Shown: in pieces, positions 7,440 to 16,344 of the stretch
How positions within the stretch are numbered: the stretch's first letter is position 1
How the letters are laid out: the number at the start of each line of letters is the position of its first letter
NCBI GenBank assembly: GCA_016290325.1
Contig: JAEETL010000004.1
Location: 52,569-116,568 of the forward strand
Length of the DNA stretch: 64,000 nucleotides
Direction: 5' to 3'
Source of the DNA: Muribaculaceae bacterium
Lineage (GTDB): Bacteria; Bacteroidota; Bacteroidia; Bacteroidales; Muribaculaceae
The notes under the pieces: model-generated
The model's database searches: none
Told to the model about the DNA's origin: nothing
What the model saw: only the letters and a program-made list of their open reading frames with translations
Program-made: the position numbers and the translations under genes

Positions 7440-9773
7440 ATGAAGAAATTGACATTAATTGTGGCACTTGTGCTGTGTGCTATCGCGGGCAACGCGCAGG
7501 TGCGCCCGGCTATTCCGCGTGACGCCGCCATCGAGGCCAAGGTGGAAAAAACCTTGTCGCGTATGACGCTTGACGAGAAAATCGGTCAGATGTTGGAACT
7601 GAACCTCGACGTGATGGGTGCCTATGATCCGGCAAATCTGGATGCTGGTTGGCAACTTAACGAGACGATGCTCGACACCTGCATCTCCAAGTATAAGGTG
7701 GGTTCTATCCTGAACGCTCCTGGAACACGTGCCCAATCGGTGAAGATGTGGCAATACTGGATCAGGCTTATCCAGGAAAAATCGATGAAGCACATCGGCA
7801 TCCCCGACATTTATGGCCTTGACCAGAACCACGGTGTGACCTATGTACAGAACGGCACCCTGTTCCCGCAGCCCATTAACCTGGCCGCCTCGTTCAATAC
7901 CGACCTGGCTTTCGAGATGGCTCGGGTGACTGCCTATGAGAGCCGCGCTGCCAACTGTCCGTGGGTCTATAATCCCGTAATTGACTTGGGGCGCGATCCG
8001 CGTTGGTCTCGCATCTGGGAAAGCTTCGGCGAGGACCCGCTAGTCAATTCCCGCATGGTCGAGGCCGAGATCCTGGGCTATCAGGGCAACGACCCCAATC
8101 ACCTGGGAAAATACAATGTGGCAACGAGCGTGAAGCACTATTTTGCTTACGGAGCGCCCTTCACGGGCAAGGACCGCACGCCAGCTTACCTGTCGCCCGC
8201 CATGTTGCGCGAAAAATACTTCGAGCCCTTCAAGGCCGCCATCCGTTCCGGTGCGCTGACCGTGATGGCCAATTCGGCATCGGTTAACGGCGTGCCCGTT
8301 CATGCCAGTTACAAGTACTTGACGCAGTGGCTTAAGGAGGACCTGAATTGGGACGGCATGATTGTGACCGATTGGGCCGACATCAACAACCTGTACCAGC
8401 GTGAGCGCGTCGCCAAGGACAAGAAGGATGCCATCCGCATCGCCATTAACGCCGGCATTGACATGAGCATGGACCCTTACAGCGTGGACTTTTGCATCCT
8501 GCTGAAAGAACTGGTCGAGGAAGGCAAGGTGAAGATGAGCCGCATCGATGACGCCGTGCGCCGCATCCTGCGCGTGAAGTACCGTCTGGGTCTGTTTGAC
8601 CAGCCCAACACCGGTGGCAAGGGCTATGAGAAATATGGTAGCAAGGAACATGCCGAGAAAGCGTTGCATGCTGCCGAGGAGGGCGAGGTGCTGCTCAAGA
8701 ACGAGGGCAATCTGCTGCCCATCAAGCCTGGCACCCGCATCCTCTTGACCGGACCTAACGCTAACCAGATGCGCTGCCTGGACGGTGGCTGGAGCTACAC
8801 CTGGCAGGGTAGTAACGCCGAGGACTTGGCTGAGCAGTACAACACCATCTATGAGGCGTTGTGCAACAAGTACGGCCAGCAGAATGTTATTCTGGAGCAG
8901 GGCGTGAAATATGACGAGAAAGGAAGCTATGACGCTGAGATAGTCACTGGCATTGACAAGGCTGTTGCCGCTGCTGCTGGCGTTGATGTCATCATTGCTT
9001 GCATTGGCGAGAACTCCTATTGCGAGACACCTGGTAACCTGAGCGACCTGTGGTTATCCAACAACCAGCGCGACCTGGTCAAGGAACTTGCCAAGACAGG
9101 CAAGCCCATCGTACTCATCCTGAACGAGGGCCGTCCTCGCCTGATAACCGACATCGAGCCGCTCGCGAGCGCTGTGGTGGATATCCTGTTGCCTGGTAAC
9201 TATGGCGCTGACGCACTGGCCAACCTGCTGGCTGGTGACGCCAACTTCTCGGCCCGTATGCCCTATACCTATCCTCGAGAAATCAACTCCTTGGCCAATT
9301 ATGACTACAAGGTGAGCGAGGAAGTAGGCACGATGGAGGGAGCATATAACTATGATGCCAAGGTGTCGCTGATGTGGCCCTTTGGCTATGGATTGAGTTA
9401 CACGACCTTTGAATACGACAACCTGAGGGTTGATACCCGTGAATTTGGCCCTGAAGACCTGATTACGGTTACTGTCGATGTCAAGAACACGGGCAATGTA
9501 GCGGGCAAGAATTCTGTGTTACTCTACTCCAGCGACTTGATCGCCTCGATGGTGCCCGACAATAAGCGCCTGCGTGACTTCGCCAAGGTGGATTTGCACC
9601 CCGGCGAGGTAAAGACCGTGACTTTCAAGGTGCCGGCAACCAAACTGGCTTTTGTCAACGATGACGGCAAGTGGACCATCGAGGAAGGCGACTTCTTGTT
9701 CAAGGTGGGTAACTTGCAGCAGTTGGTTCGCTGCACGACGACCAAGGTGTGGGACGAGCCCAATATTGATTGA
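7440..9773 (+). CDS. Glycoside hydrolase family 3 beta-glucosidase, secreted
   Basis: A 777-residue GH3 enzyme with a signal peptide ending at GNAQ, so probably periplasmic. The N-terminal barrel holds LSRMTLDEKIGQM and VTDWADINN, where Asp311 is the expected nucleophile. The second (alpha/beta) domain begins near EGEVLLKNEG, and a C-terminal Fn3-like domain spans about residues 660-760 after PFGYGLSYTTFEYD. It would release glucose from beta-gluco-oligosaccharides. It has its own promoter and converges on the GH5-GH3 gene across a shared hairpin. With the GH16 and SusCD genes opposite, it fits beta-glucan breakdown. Confidence 0.92.
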   Translation: MKKLTLIVALVLCAIAGNAQVRPAIPRDAAIEAKVEKTLSRMTLDEKIGQMLELNLDVMGAYDPANLDAGWQLNETMLDTCISKYKVGSILNAPGTRAQSVKMWQYWIRLIQEKSMKHIGIPDIYGLDQNHGVTYVQNGTLFPQPINLAASFNTDLAFEMARVTAYESRAANCPWVYNPVIDLGRDPRWSRIWESFGEDPLVNSRMVEAEILGYQGNDPNHLGKYNVATSVKHYFAYGAPFTGKDRTPAYLSPAMLREKYFEPFKAAIRSGALTVMANSASVNGVPVHASYKYLTQWLKEDLNWDGMIVTDWADINNLYQRERVAKDKKDAIRIAINAGIDMSMDPYSVDFCILLKELVEEGKVKMSRIDDAVRRILRVKYRLGLFDQPNTGGKGYEKYGSKEHAEKALHAAEEGEVLLKNEGNLLPIKPGTRILLTGPNANQMRCLDGGWSYTWQGSNAEDLAEQYNTIYEALCNKYGQQNVILEQGVKYDEKGSYDAEIVTGIDKAVAAAAGVDVIIACIGENSYCETPGNLSDLWLSNNQRDLVKELAKTGKPIVLILNEGRPRLITDIEPLASAVVDILLPGNYGADALANLLAGDANFSARMPYTYPREINSLANYDYKVSEEVGTMEGAYNYDAKVSLMWPFGYGLSYTTFEYDNLRVDTREFGPEDLITVTVDVKNTGNVAGKNSVLLYSSDLIASMVPDNKRLRDFAKVDLHPGEVKTVTFKVPATKLAFVNDDGKWTIEEGDFLFKVGNLQQLVRCTTTKVWDEPNID

Positions 9774-9794
9774 AACACACACTAATATAAAAAG

Positions 9795-9830
9795 AATCAA
9801 GCAGCGTGAATGATATCGCGCTGCTTGATT
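9795..9830. terminator. Bidirectional terminator between convergent glycosidase genes
   Basis: AATCAAGCAGCG at 9795-9806 pairs perfectly with CGCTGCTTGATT at 9819-9830 around a 12-nt loop. A T-tract follows on the + strand and an A-tract precedes it, so it can end transcripts in both directions. It lies 21 nt after the GH3 stop and 20 nt after the end of the opposing gene. Confidence 0.85.
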
Positions 9831-9850
9831 TTTATAAATACATGAATTGG

Positions 9851-12800
9851 TTAGAAGACGGTGAAATCCGTTTTAAGTGGGAGGTTGTCGCTGGCAGTGC
9901 CCACGAGCATCGTGCGCTTGCCCAGCGATGTGGCCCAGTTGCCTTTCTGCTCATCCCAGTACTGGAACGCGCGGCCACCGATGGTAATGGTGACATCGCG
10001 GCTCTCGCCAGGTTGCAAGGTGACCTTTTGGAATCCGCGCAACTCCTTGACGGGCATATCGACAGTGACGTTGTGGTCGCTCACATAGAGCTGGATGACC
10101 TCGGCGCCGGCACGGTTGCCAGTGTTCTTGACGGTCACGGTAGCCGTTACGGTGCCATCGGCAGCTACCTCACGCTTGTCAAGGCGCAGGTTGCTCACGG
10201 CAAACGTCGTGTAGCTCAGTCCATGGCCAAAGGCAAACATCGGTTTCTTCTTTTGCTTGTCGGCCCAGCGGTAGCCCACATAAATGCCTTCCTTGTACTC
10301 CTCGTCAATGATATTGTGATCCTCTCGCCAGGTACCGGGATAGGCGCCTAGGGCATGAGCGCCCACATCGTTGAGACGGTTGTACCATGTGAACGGCAGT
10401 TTGCCCGAGGGGTTGGCATCGCCCACGAGAATGCTTGCGAACGCTTTTCCCGTCTCGCTGCCGATGAACCAGCCCTGCACGATGGCAGGCACCTTGTCAC
10501 GCCACGGCATGGCCACAGCATCGCCCGAGATGTTGACGAACACGATATTCTTGTTCACGCGAGCGAGCGCCTCAACCAGCTCATCTTGACCATAGGGCAT
10601 GTCCATGTGCTTGCGGTCGTGGCCCTCGGAATCCTGATAGTCGCTCTTGTTCAAGCCGCCGAAGATGATGACATAATCGGCACCTTGAGCCTTGGCGACC
10701 GCCTCGGCGATGAGTTCGCTGGCAGAGCGGTTTTCGGCCAGCGATTGCTTGGCCACAACGCCATTGTATTCACCTGTGGTGTCACCCACATAGCCGCGGG
10801 CATAATCTACCTCGATGCCGGTACCAGCCAGGCGTGCCTTCAGTCCTTCAAGCGGCAAAATCTCATGCTGCACCTTGAGCGAACTGCTGCCGCCGCCGAC
10901 GGTCATCATCTTGATGGCGTTCTCGCCGACAACCAGCACACGCTTGGTGTTGTTCAGGTCCATGGGCAGGACATTGCGCTTGTTCTGCAGCAACACGATA
11001 CCGTCCTGAGCCACCTTCATGGCCGCGTCATAGTGCGCCTCACTGCACAGGAAGCCCTGAGCGCGCTTATTGCTCATGGTCGTGCGGAAGAACAGACGCA
11101 GCACGCGACGAACCTTCTCATCGAGTTCACTTGTCGTGAACTTGCCTTCCTCGATCATTTTCTTGTAGGGCTTAGCCATGAAATAGGCATCATAGGCGTT
11201 GCTGGCGCCCCATGCCAAACCGTCGGTCCAGCTGCCAAACTCCATGTCAAGGCCATTTTTCACGGCCATCTCGGTGTCATGGGTTCCACCCCAGTCGCTC
11301 ACCACCACGCCATCGTACTGCCAGTCACCCTTAAGTATCTGGTTGAGCGTGTACTCGTTTTGACAGCAATGCTGGCTCTTGTACAGGTTGTAAGATCCCA
11401 TGATGCCCCAAGTGTGGCCTTCCTTAACGGCGGCTTCAAAGGCGGGCAGGTAAATTTCACGCATGGCGCGGTCACTGACGATGACGTTAACCTGATGGCG
11501 GTATTCCTCATCATTGTTGAGGCAGAAGTGCTTCACACATGCTGCCGTTCCAGTGCTTTGCAGTCCCTGAACATAGGGAACCACCATGCGGGATGCCAAC
11601 AACGGATCCTCGCCCATGTACTCAAAGTTGCGGCCATTCAGCGGGGTGCGGTTGATGTTCACGCCGGGACCAAGGATCATGTCCTTGCCGCGATAGCGTG
11701 CTTCCTCGCCCAGGCTACGGCCATAGAGGCGCGCTAGTTCTGGATTCCACGATGCAGCAAGACAAGTCAAGGCGGGAAATGCCACACACGAGTCGTTGGT
11801 CTGGCCAGCCTGTTCCCATTCGTCCCACAGGACATCGGGACGTACGCCGTGAGGCCCATCGTCGGTCCAGAAATCGGGAAATCCCAACCGTTTCACGCCA
11901 GGAGAAGAGAACTTGCTCTGAGCATGAATGACGGCGATCTTTTCATCGAGCGTCATGCGTGACAAGGCGTCTTCAACACGCTGCTCGATTGGCATGGTCT
12001 CGTCAAGATATAAGGGTTCACCAGCCGTCATTCCGAGTGACTGGATATAGTCCAACTGCGGGGTGCAGTGCTCATATCGGCTGTTTTCCACATATTGCAT
12101 CAGCAGTTTGCGGAAGATGGCCTGATCGGGGCGCGCCTCGCGCAGTTCCTTATAGGTGCCACGGGGTGCCTCGGAGTACTTCACTACGATGCTATCCCAC
12201 ATTTCGGGCCTGGTAATGCCCATCATGCAAGAATTGTCAATTTTCTTGTAGGGCCAGAACGTGTAGCCAATGCTGGCCTTCTTCATCACATCGACCAACT
12301 GAGTTTGCCACTCGATAGTGTTGTGGCCCGTCTCGCCCATATACATCGGCAGACCGGTCTTATCACGGAAGTCGATGTAATCCTTGATGGCCTCGGCAGT
12401 GGCATCGCCACCATAACGGTGGCAGGTGTACATGATGTTGTCATCAAATGCCCAGTCGCTGAACATATAGAAATCGGAGTTCCAGCGGGCGCCACCCAAC
12501 AGAATCACGTGGTTGGTGTCCACCTGGCGGATGGCTTGAACGGTCCGCTTATAAAGTGGCTCGAGTTTCTTGTTCAGCTCCTCTTTATTCTCAAAATAGT
12601 GGGCTATCGGCTCGTTCATCAGTTCATAGCCGAGAATCACAGGCTCGTCCTTGTAGCGGGCGGCAATGCGCTGCCAGATGTCAATGAACAACTGTTGGCT
12701 CGGCTCGCTCTCAAACAGCCATGGGTAGCCATGACCATCGTCAATGTTGTCGCCTGTCTGTCCGCCCGGACAGTCATGCATGTCAAGAATCAGGTAAAGA

Positions 12801-13246
12801 CCAGCGGCACGACACCAGTTGACCACCGAATCGATGCGGGCAAAGCCGTCTTGTTCCTTGGCGCGGCCCATGTAGTCTTCGTCGGTAAAGAGCCTGTAGT
12901 TGAAGGGCAGGCGAATGGTGTTAGCCCCTTGACGCGCGATGAACGCGATGTCGGCGCGGGTGATATAGTTGTCCTTGAACTGGCGCCAGAAATCGGCGGC
13001 AAAGTCAGGACCCACGGCCTCCTTGATCATCAGGTCAATCATCCACGGCGAATTGGTCTTGCTAAATCCGAACATGTAGCCTTCAGGGTTGAGCCAGTTA
13101 CCCAGGTTTGTACCTTGGATATAAAGTTTCTCTCCATTAGGTTGAACCAGGTCGGTTCCTTCCACATGTACAAACTTGCCTTGGGGCTTACCATGAAGCC
13201 CCAAGGCAAGAATTAGAGAGAGTAAGATTAAAAATGATCCTCTCAT
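9851..13246 (-). CDS. Two-catalytic-domain glycosidase, GH5 fused to GH3
   Basis: A 1131-residue secreted protein with a signal peptide over about residues 1-19. Residues 25-385 form a GH5 cellulase-type barrel with IRLPFNYRLF, the acid/base Glu212 in ELMNEP and the nucleophile Glu305 in YMGETG. From about residue 417 a complete GH3 enzyme follows: LSRMTLDEKIAVIH, then Asp651 in VVSDWGGTHD as nucleophile, the second domain, and a C-terminal Fn3-like domain after FGHGLSYTTFAVSN. One polypeptide would thus pair an endo/exo-beta-glucanase with a beta-glucosidase. It is the last gene of the PUL 1 operon. A 460-codon ORF on the + strand inside it is an antisense shadow. Confidence 0.92.
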   Translation of the reverse strand: MRGSFLILLSLILALGLHGKPQGKFVHVEGTDLVQPNGEKLYIQGTNLGNWLNPEGYMFGFSKTNSPWMIDLMIKEAVGPDFAADFWRQFKDNYITRADIAFIARQGANTIRLPFNYRLFTDEDYMGRAKEQDGFARIDSVVNWCRAAGLYLILDMHDCPGGQTGDNIDDGHGYPWLFESEPSQQLFIDIWQRIAARYKDEPVILGYELMNEPIAHYFENKEELNKKLEPLYKRTVQAIRQVDTNHVILLGGARWNSDFYMFSDWAFDDNIMYTCHRYGGDATAEAIKDYIDFRDKTGLPMYMGETGHNTIEWQTQLVDVMKKASIGYTFWPYKKIDNSCMMGITRPEMWDSIVVKYSEAPRGTYKELREARPDQAIFRKLLMQYVENSRYEHCTPQLDYIQSLGMTAGEPLYLDETMPIEQRVEDALSRMTLDEKIAVIHAQSKFSSPGVKRLGFPDFWTDDGPHGVRPDVLWDEWEQAGQTNDSCVAFPALTCLAASWNPELARLYGRSLGEEARYRGKDMILGPGVNINRTPLNGRNFEYMGEDPLLASRMVVPYVQGLQSTGTAACVKHFCLNNDEEYRHQVNVIVSDRAMREIYLPAFEAAVKEGHTWGIMGSYNLYKSQHCCQNEYTLNQILKGDWQYDGVVVSDWGGTHDTEMAVKNGLDMEFGSWTDGLAWGASNAYDAYFMAKPYKKMIEEGKFTTSELDEKVRRVLRLFFRTTMSNKRAQGFLCSEAHYDAAMKVAQDGIVLLQNKRNVLPMDLNNTKRVLVVGENAIKMMTVGGGSSSLKVQHEILPLEGLKARLAGTGIEVDYARGYVGDTTGEYNGVVAKQSLAENRSASELIAEAVAKAQGADYVIIFGGLNKSDYQDSEGHDRKHMDMPYGQDELVEALARVNKNIVFVNISGDAVAMPWRDKVPAIVQGWFIGSETGKAFASILVGDANPSGKLPFTWYNRLNDVGAHALGAYPGTWREDHNIIDEEYKEGIYVGYRWADKQKKKPMFAFGHGLSYTTFAVSNLRLDKREVAADGTVTATVTVKNTGNRAGAEVIQLYVSDHNVTVDMPVKELRGFQKVTLQPGESRDVTITIGGRAFQYWDEQKGNWATSLGKRTMLVGTASDNLPLKTDFTVF

Positions 13247-13267
13247 AAAGTCTTTTAGGTTAAAGCG

Positions 13268-14371
13268 TTACTTCTTTTGGAAAACGCGAACGTAATCCAC
13301 CTCCATGGTAACGGGCAGGGCGTTCTCGTCAACACCTTGAGCACCACCCCAGTCACCACCCCAAGCGAGGTTGAAGATGACATAGAACGGGGCATCATAG
13401 GGCCAGTCGTCGGTACCTAGGCCACGGTTGTCATAGCTCAGTTGCACCTGACCATCAACATAGGTGGTGATGTTCTGGGCCGTCCATTCGATAGCATAAG
13501 TGTGGAACTCGCCCTCGGCGCCCTCACAATACATATCATGGGTCACCTGAGTGCCGTTGGAGTGCACGTGTGCATTGGCGTGCAGGCTCGACGACACATA
13601 GTTGGGATGGTAACCCACCTCTTCCATGATATCAATCTCGCCATCAGCGGGCCAGGAATGGAAGTTGACTGGCATCATCCAGAAGGCAGGCCATGTGCCC
13701 TTGCCCTTAGGCAGCTTGATGCTGGCCTCGATGTAGCCATATTTCCAGCCCGTGTTGCGCTTAGCATAGACACGTCCCGAGTAAATCTTGCCGTTCTCCT
13801 TGAGTGCGGTAATACGCAGCTTGCCGTCACGGATTTCGGTAACGAACTTGCCATTGGGGGTCGTGTGGTTCACGTAGTTCTGCAACTCGTGGTTCACCCA
13901 ACCGCTATTCTGCACTTCATGCACCCAATCGTCGCCGTTCAGTTCCGAACCCTTGTCAAACTCGTCGTTCCAAACGAGGGTGTAGCCATCAGGGGAGTAG
14001 TAGGCAGCCTCTTCGGCTGCTTCCTGAGAGACCGTGATGGTCTTGCGGGCTGCACCCGACATAATGGTGACCTCACCGGCGCGAGCCTCGGTTAAGGGAT
14101 TGGCAGCAACAGTGATTGTTACTGAGCCTGACTGTGACGTGGTATTCTTTGCGTCGATAACGATAAAGTCCTTGTTGGCATAGGCACCCCATTCCTTGCC
14201 GGTGGTGGTGACGTTAATGGTGTATTCACCGCCGCTGGCAGGAACCGAGATGCTTTCCTGCGATACATTGATAGTTGCCGCAGGTGCCGGCTCATCGTTG
14301 CCATCCCCACCGCAGCCCCAGAGGGCTACGGTGAGAGAAAGCAATAATGTAGAAAGCACGAATCGTTTCAT
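13268..14371 (-). CDS. GH16 endo-beta-glucanase lipoprotein with N-terminal BACON-like domain
   Basis: I take the ATG at 14371 (367 residues) rather than the in-frame TTG two codons earlier. The lipobox is LWGC, so it is predicted to be an anchored envelope lipoprotein. Residues 35-120 form a BACON-like Ig domain (TINVSQESISVPASGGEYT, ending ITVSQEA). The GH16 catalytic domain follows with YTLVWNDEFDKGSELN and the ExDxxE active site in DGEIDIMEEVG (Glu245, Asp247, Glu250). Family knowledge and context suggest endo-cleavage of laminarin or mixed-linkage beta-glucan. It lies between the glycan-binding lipoprotein and the GH5-GH3 gene. Confidence 0.92.
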   Translation of the reverse strand: MKRFVLSTLLLSLTVALWGCGGDGNDEPAPAATINVSQESISVPASGGEYTINVTTTGKEWGAYANKDFIVIDAKNTTSQSGSVTITVAANPLTEARAGEVTIMSGAARKTITVSQEAAEEAAYYSPDGYTLVWNDEFDKGSELNGDDWVHEVQNSGWVNHELQNYVNHTTPNGKFVTEIRDGKLRITALKENGKIYSGRVYAKRNTGWKYGYIEASIKLPKGKGTWPAFWMMPVNFHSWPADGEIDIMEEVGYHPNYVSSSLHANAHVHSNGTQVTHDMYCEGAEGEFHTYAIEWTAQNITTYVDGQVQLSYDNRGLGTDDWPYDAPFYVIFNLAWGGDWGGAQGVDENALPVTMEVDYVRVFQKK

Positions 14372-14383
14372 CTTCAAGGATGA

Positions 14384-16318
14384 TTATTGAGCCCTATGCT
14401 TTTGGATAATGATATCACTAACCTTGGCCTCGAAGCCTGCAGGACATCCACCAAAGTCAAGGATGAATTTACCCTGATCAAACTCAATTTCCTCGCCATT
14501 GTTCTTGGCAACGGCGCCAATGATCTGAAGAACATTCTCACCATCCTCAAGCGTGAAGTCATTCTTGTAGCACAGTGTGTTCGGGTCATTGGTCACGTCA
14601 GGATCCTTATTGACCTTGACAGTCATGCGTCCCAGCTCCATGTTGGAATGGATGGTAACGCGAATGTCATAAGCCTGACCTCTCTCGATGTGCAGGGGCA
14701 CTCCGTTGATGGCGCACTGAGCCTGCCACTCTGAAACGGTAGCGTCGTTGGCTGTGATGGTATAAACGCCGTTGGCAAATGAGAAGCCGGGATCAGCTAC
14801 CTGCATCCAACCTGCATCGGCCCACCAGAAGCTCATCACACCTACCGAGTTGAAACCGGCACCCAGGTTGTCGGGTGAATTCACGTCCACCCATTCAACA
14901 GTGGGCTCGTCGGGAGTAACGGGCAGCACAGTGCCGTCGTCGTTGGCATGGTCCTTGAGCACGATGTTAGAGATGTTGACGGTAGTACCAGCCTGGCAGC
15001 CACCGAAGTCGAAGAACAGGTTCACACGCTCCATGTCGATACCGGGCATGTCACTCTTCCAGAAGATGTAGTCCTGTCCGGCCCTCAGGTCGATGCGGTC
15101 AGCAAAGTAGAAGACGTTGTCATCACCATCCATCACAAGCTTCACGGTAACACCGTTGATGTCCTTGTCGCTGTTGAGGATGCACGAGAAGTCATAGTTG
15201 CGGTCGGCCGAGGTCGAGATGTTAGTGGTCTTGAACGCCATCTGAGCCTGCCACTGGTCGGTAGTTGCCTCGGGCAGGAATACGGTATAATCATTACCAT
15301 TGGCCTCGAAACTGGGATCGGCAATCTGGTTCCAGCCGGGAGCGTACCAGAAGAACATGCTGTAATCCACATTCTTCCACATGTTGAAGTCGCTGTTGGG
15401 GTCGAAACCGTTGAATCCCTGCTCTTCCTCCTCACTGGTGAAGATAAAGCGCCAAGCGATACCGCGGTCGGGAGCATCATAGACGAGGACCATCTTCTTG
15501 GCCGTCAGGGTCTCGATGCGGAACTTGGGATTCTCGTACTGGGCATCAGAGCTGATGTAGGGGAAGAGGGTGTTGGGAGCGAGCTGGATATAGGTCTGCT
15601 TGCTCACGTTGCCGTCAGCATCCTCCCAGTCATACTCCTCGAAGCTCCAGGTGCTAGTCTGGTTGCCGATAGAGGCATCCCAGTCAGCATCCTGATGGCC
15701 CCACTTGGTCGTACCAGTGTTCACATAGGTCAAGCCATCTTCACCAGCATTGTAGGTGAAGGTGCCGCCCTTGCGGTTATCGGCGGTGAAGGTGAGGCGG
15801 TCGTCATACACGCCAAAGTCCCTCTTCTCGCCTGGCTGGGCCGACCACCATCCTGTACCGGCAGTACCGGCAGGACCGCAGGCAAGGTGAGCCACCTCGC
15901 TGTAGTCGATGCGCCATTCCTTCTCACAGATGCGGCGGAAGTCGTTGGTGTAGTCAATCTTTGACTCGTTGAAGGTGTATTCCTTCTTCACACCGGTCTG
16001 GCTGATGCCGTTGCGGTTACCTAGGCGCAACTCGATGGTGTGAGTGCCAGCCTCGCTGTTCTTGTAACCCACCTCTTGCAGGGTGGAGTAGGATGTTCCG
16101 TCAAGGATCCAGATGGGATAGGTGCCGGGCTGCGGGGTATAGTTGGCTATCATCTGGTTGGTCTCCTGATCAACTGAGATGTTGAAGTCAACACCGCTCA
16201 CGGTGGGGAGGCTGTTGGGATCTGCGCCTTCAAATTCATCAGGCGAGCAGGCCGTGAAAGCCATAGACAATAACATGATAGCTATTGCGCTGCTCAATTT
16301 GTTTATCTTGGTCATCAT
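14384..16318 (-). CDS. Surface glycan-binding lipoprotein with duplicated C-terminal carbohydrate-binding modules
   Basis: A 644-residue lipoprotein with lipobox FTAC, in the SusE/F position directly after susD. An N-terminal PKD/Ig-like domain spans about residues 35-110, followed by a middle domain of unknown type. The C-terminal half contains two similar modules of about 150 residues. Each starts with an aromatic-rich segment (FFWYAPGWNQIADPSF and FWWADAGWMQVADPGF), has a WQAQ motif, and ends in DFGGC plus ISNIVLKDH or VSDIIIQKH. These look like CBM4-type beta-sandwiches. It probably captures beta-glucan at the cell surface for GH16 and SusCD. Sequence similarity to SusE itself is low, so no symbol is given. 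Confidence 0.82.
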   Translation of the reverse strand: MMTKINKLSSAIAIMLLSMAFTACSPDEFEGADPNSLPTVSGVDFNISVDQETNQMIANYTPQPGTYPIWILDGTSYSTLQEVGYKNSEAGTHTIELRLGNRNGISQTGVKKEYTFNESKIDYTNDFRRICEKEWRIDYSEVAHLACGPAGTAGTGWWSAQPGEKRDFGVYDDRLTFTADNRKGGTFTYNAGEDGLTYVNTGTTKWGHQDADWDASIGNQTSTWSFEEYDWEDADGNVSKQTYIQLAPNTLFPYISSDAQYENPKFRIETLTAKKMVLVYDAPDRGIAWRFIFTSEEEEQGFNGFDPNSDFNMWKNVDYSMFFWYAPGWNQIADPSFEANGNDYTVFLPEATTDQWQAQMAFKTTNISTSADRNYDFSCILNSDKDINGVTVKLVMDGDDNVFYFADRIDLRAGQDYIFWKSDMPGIDMERVNLFFDFGGCQAGTTVNISNIVLKDHANDDGTVLPVTPDEPTVEWVDVNSPDNLGAGFNSVGVMSFWWADAGWMQVADPGFSFANGVYTITANDATVSEWQAQCAINGVPLHIERGQAYDIRVTIHSNMELGRMTVKVNKDPDVTNDPNTLCYKNDFTLEDGENVLQIIGAVAKNNGEEIEFDQGKFILDFGGCPAGFEAKVSDIIIQKHRAQ

Positions 16319-16344
16319 AATTTTAATCTCTAAATTAATGATTA

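Noticed and set aside
10355..11737. A 460-codon ORF on the + strand
   Set aside because: It is antisense to the GH5-GH3 gene, has low-complexity His/Val/Ala-rich translation and no family motif; the opposite frame has intact catalytic motifs.
12068..13216. A 382-codon ORF on the + strand
   Set aside because: It is antisense to the GH5 domain and has no recognisable domain.
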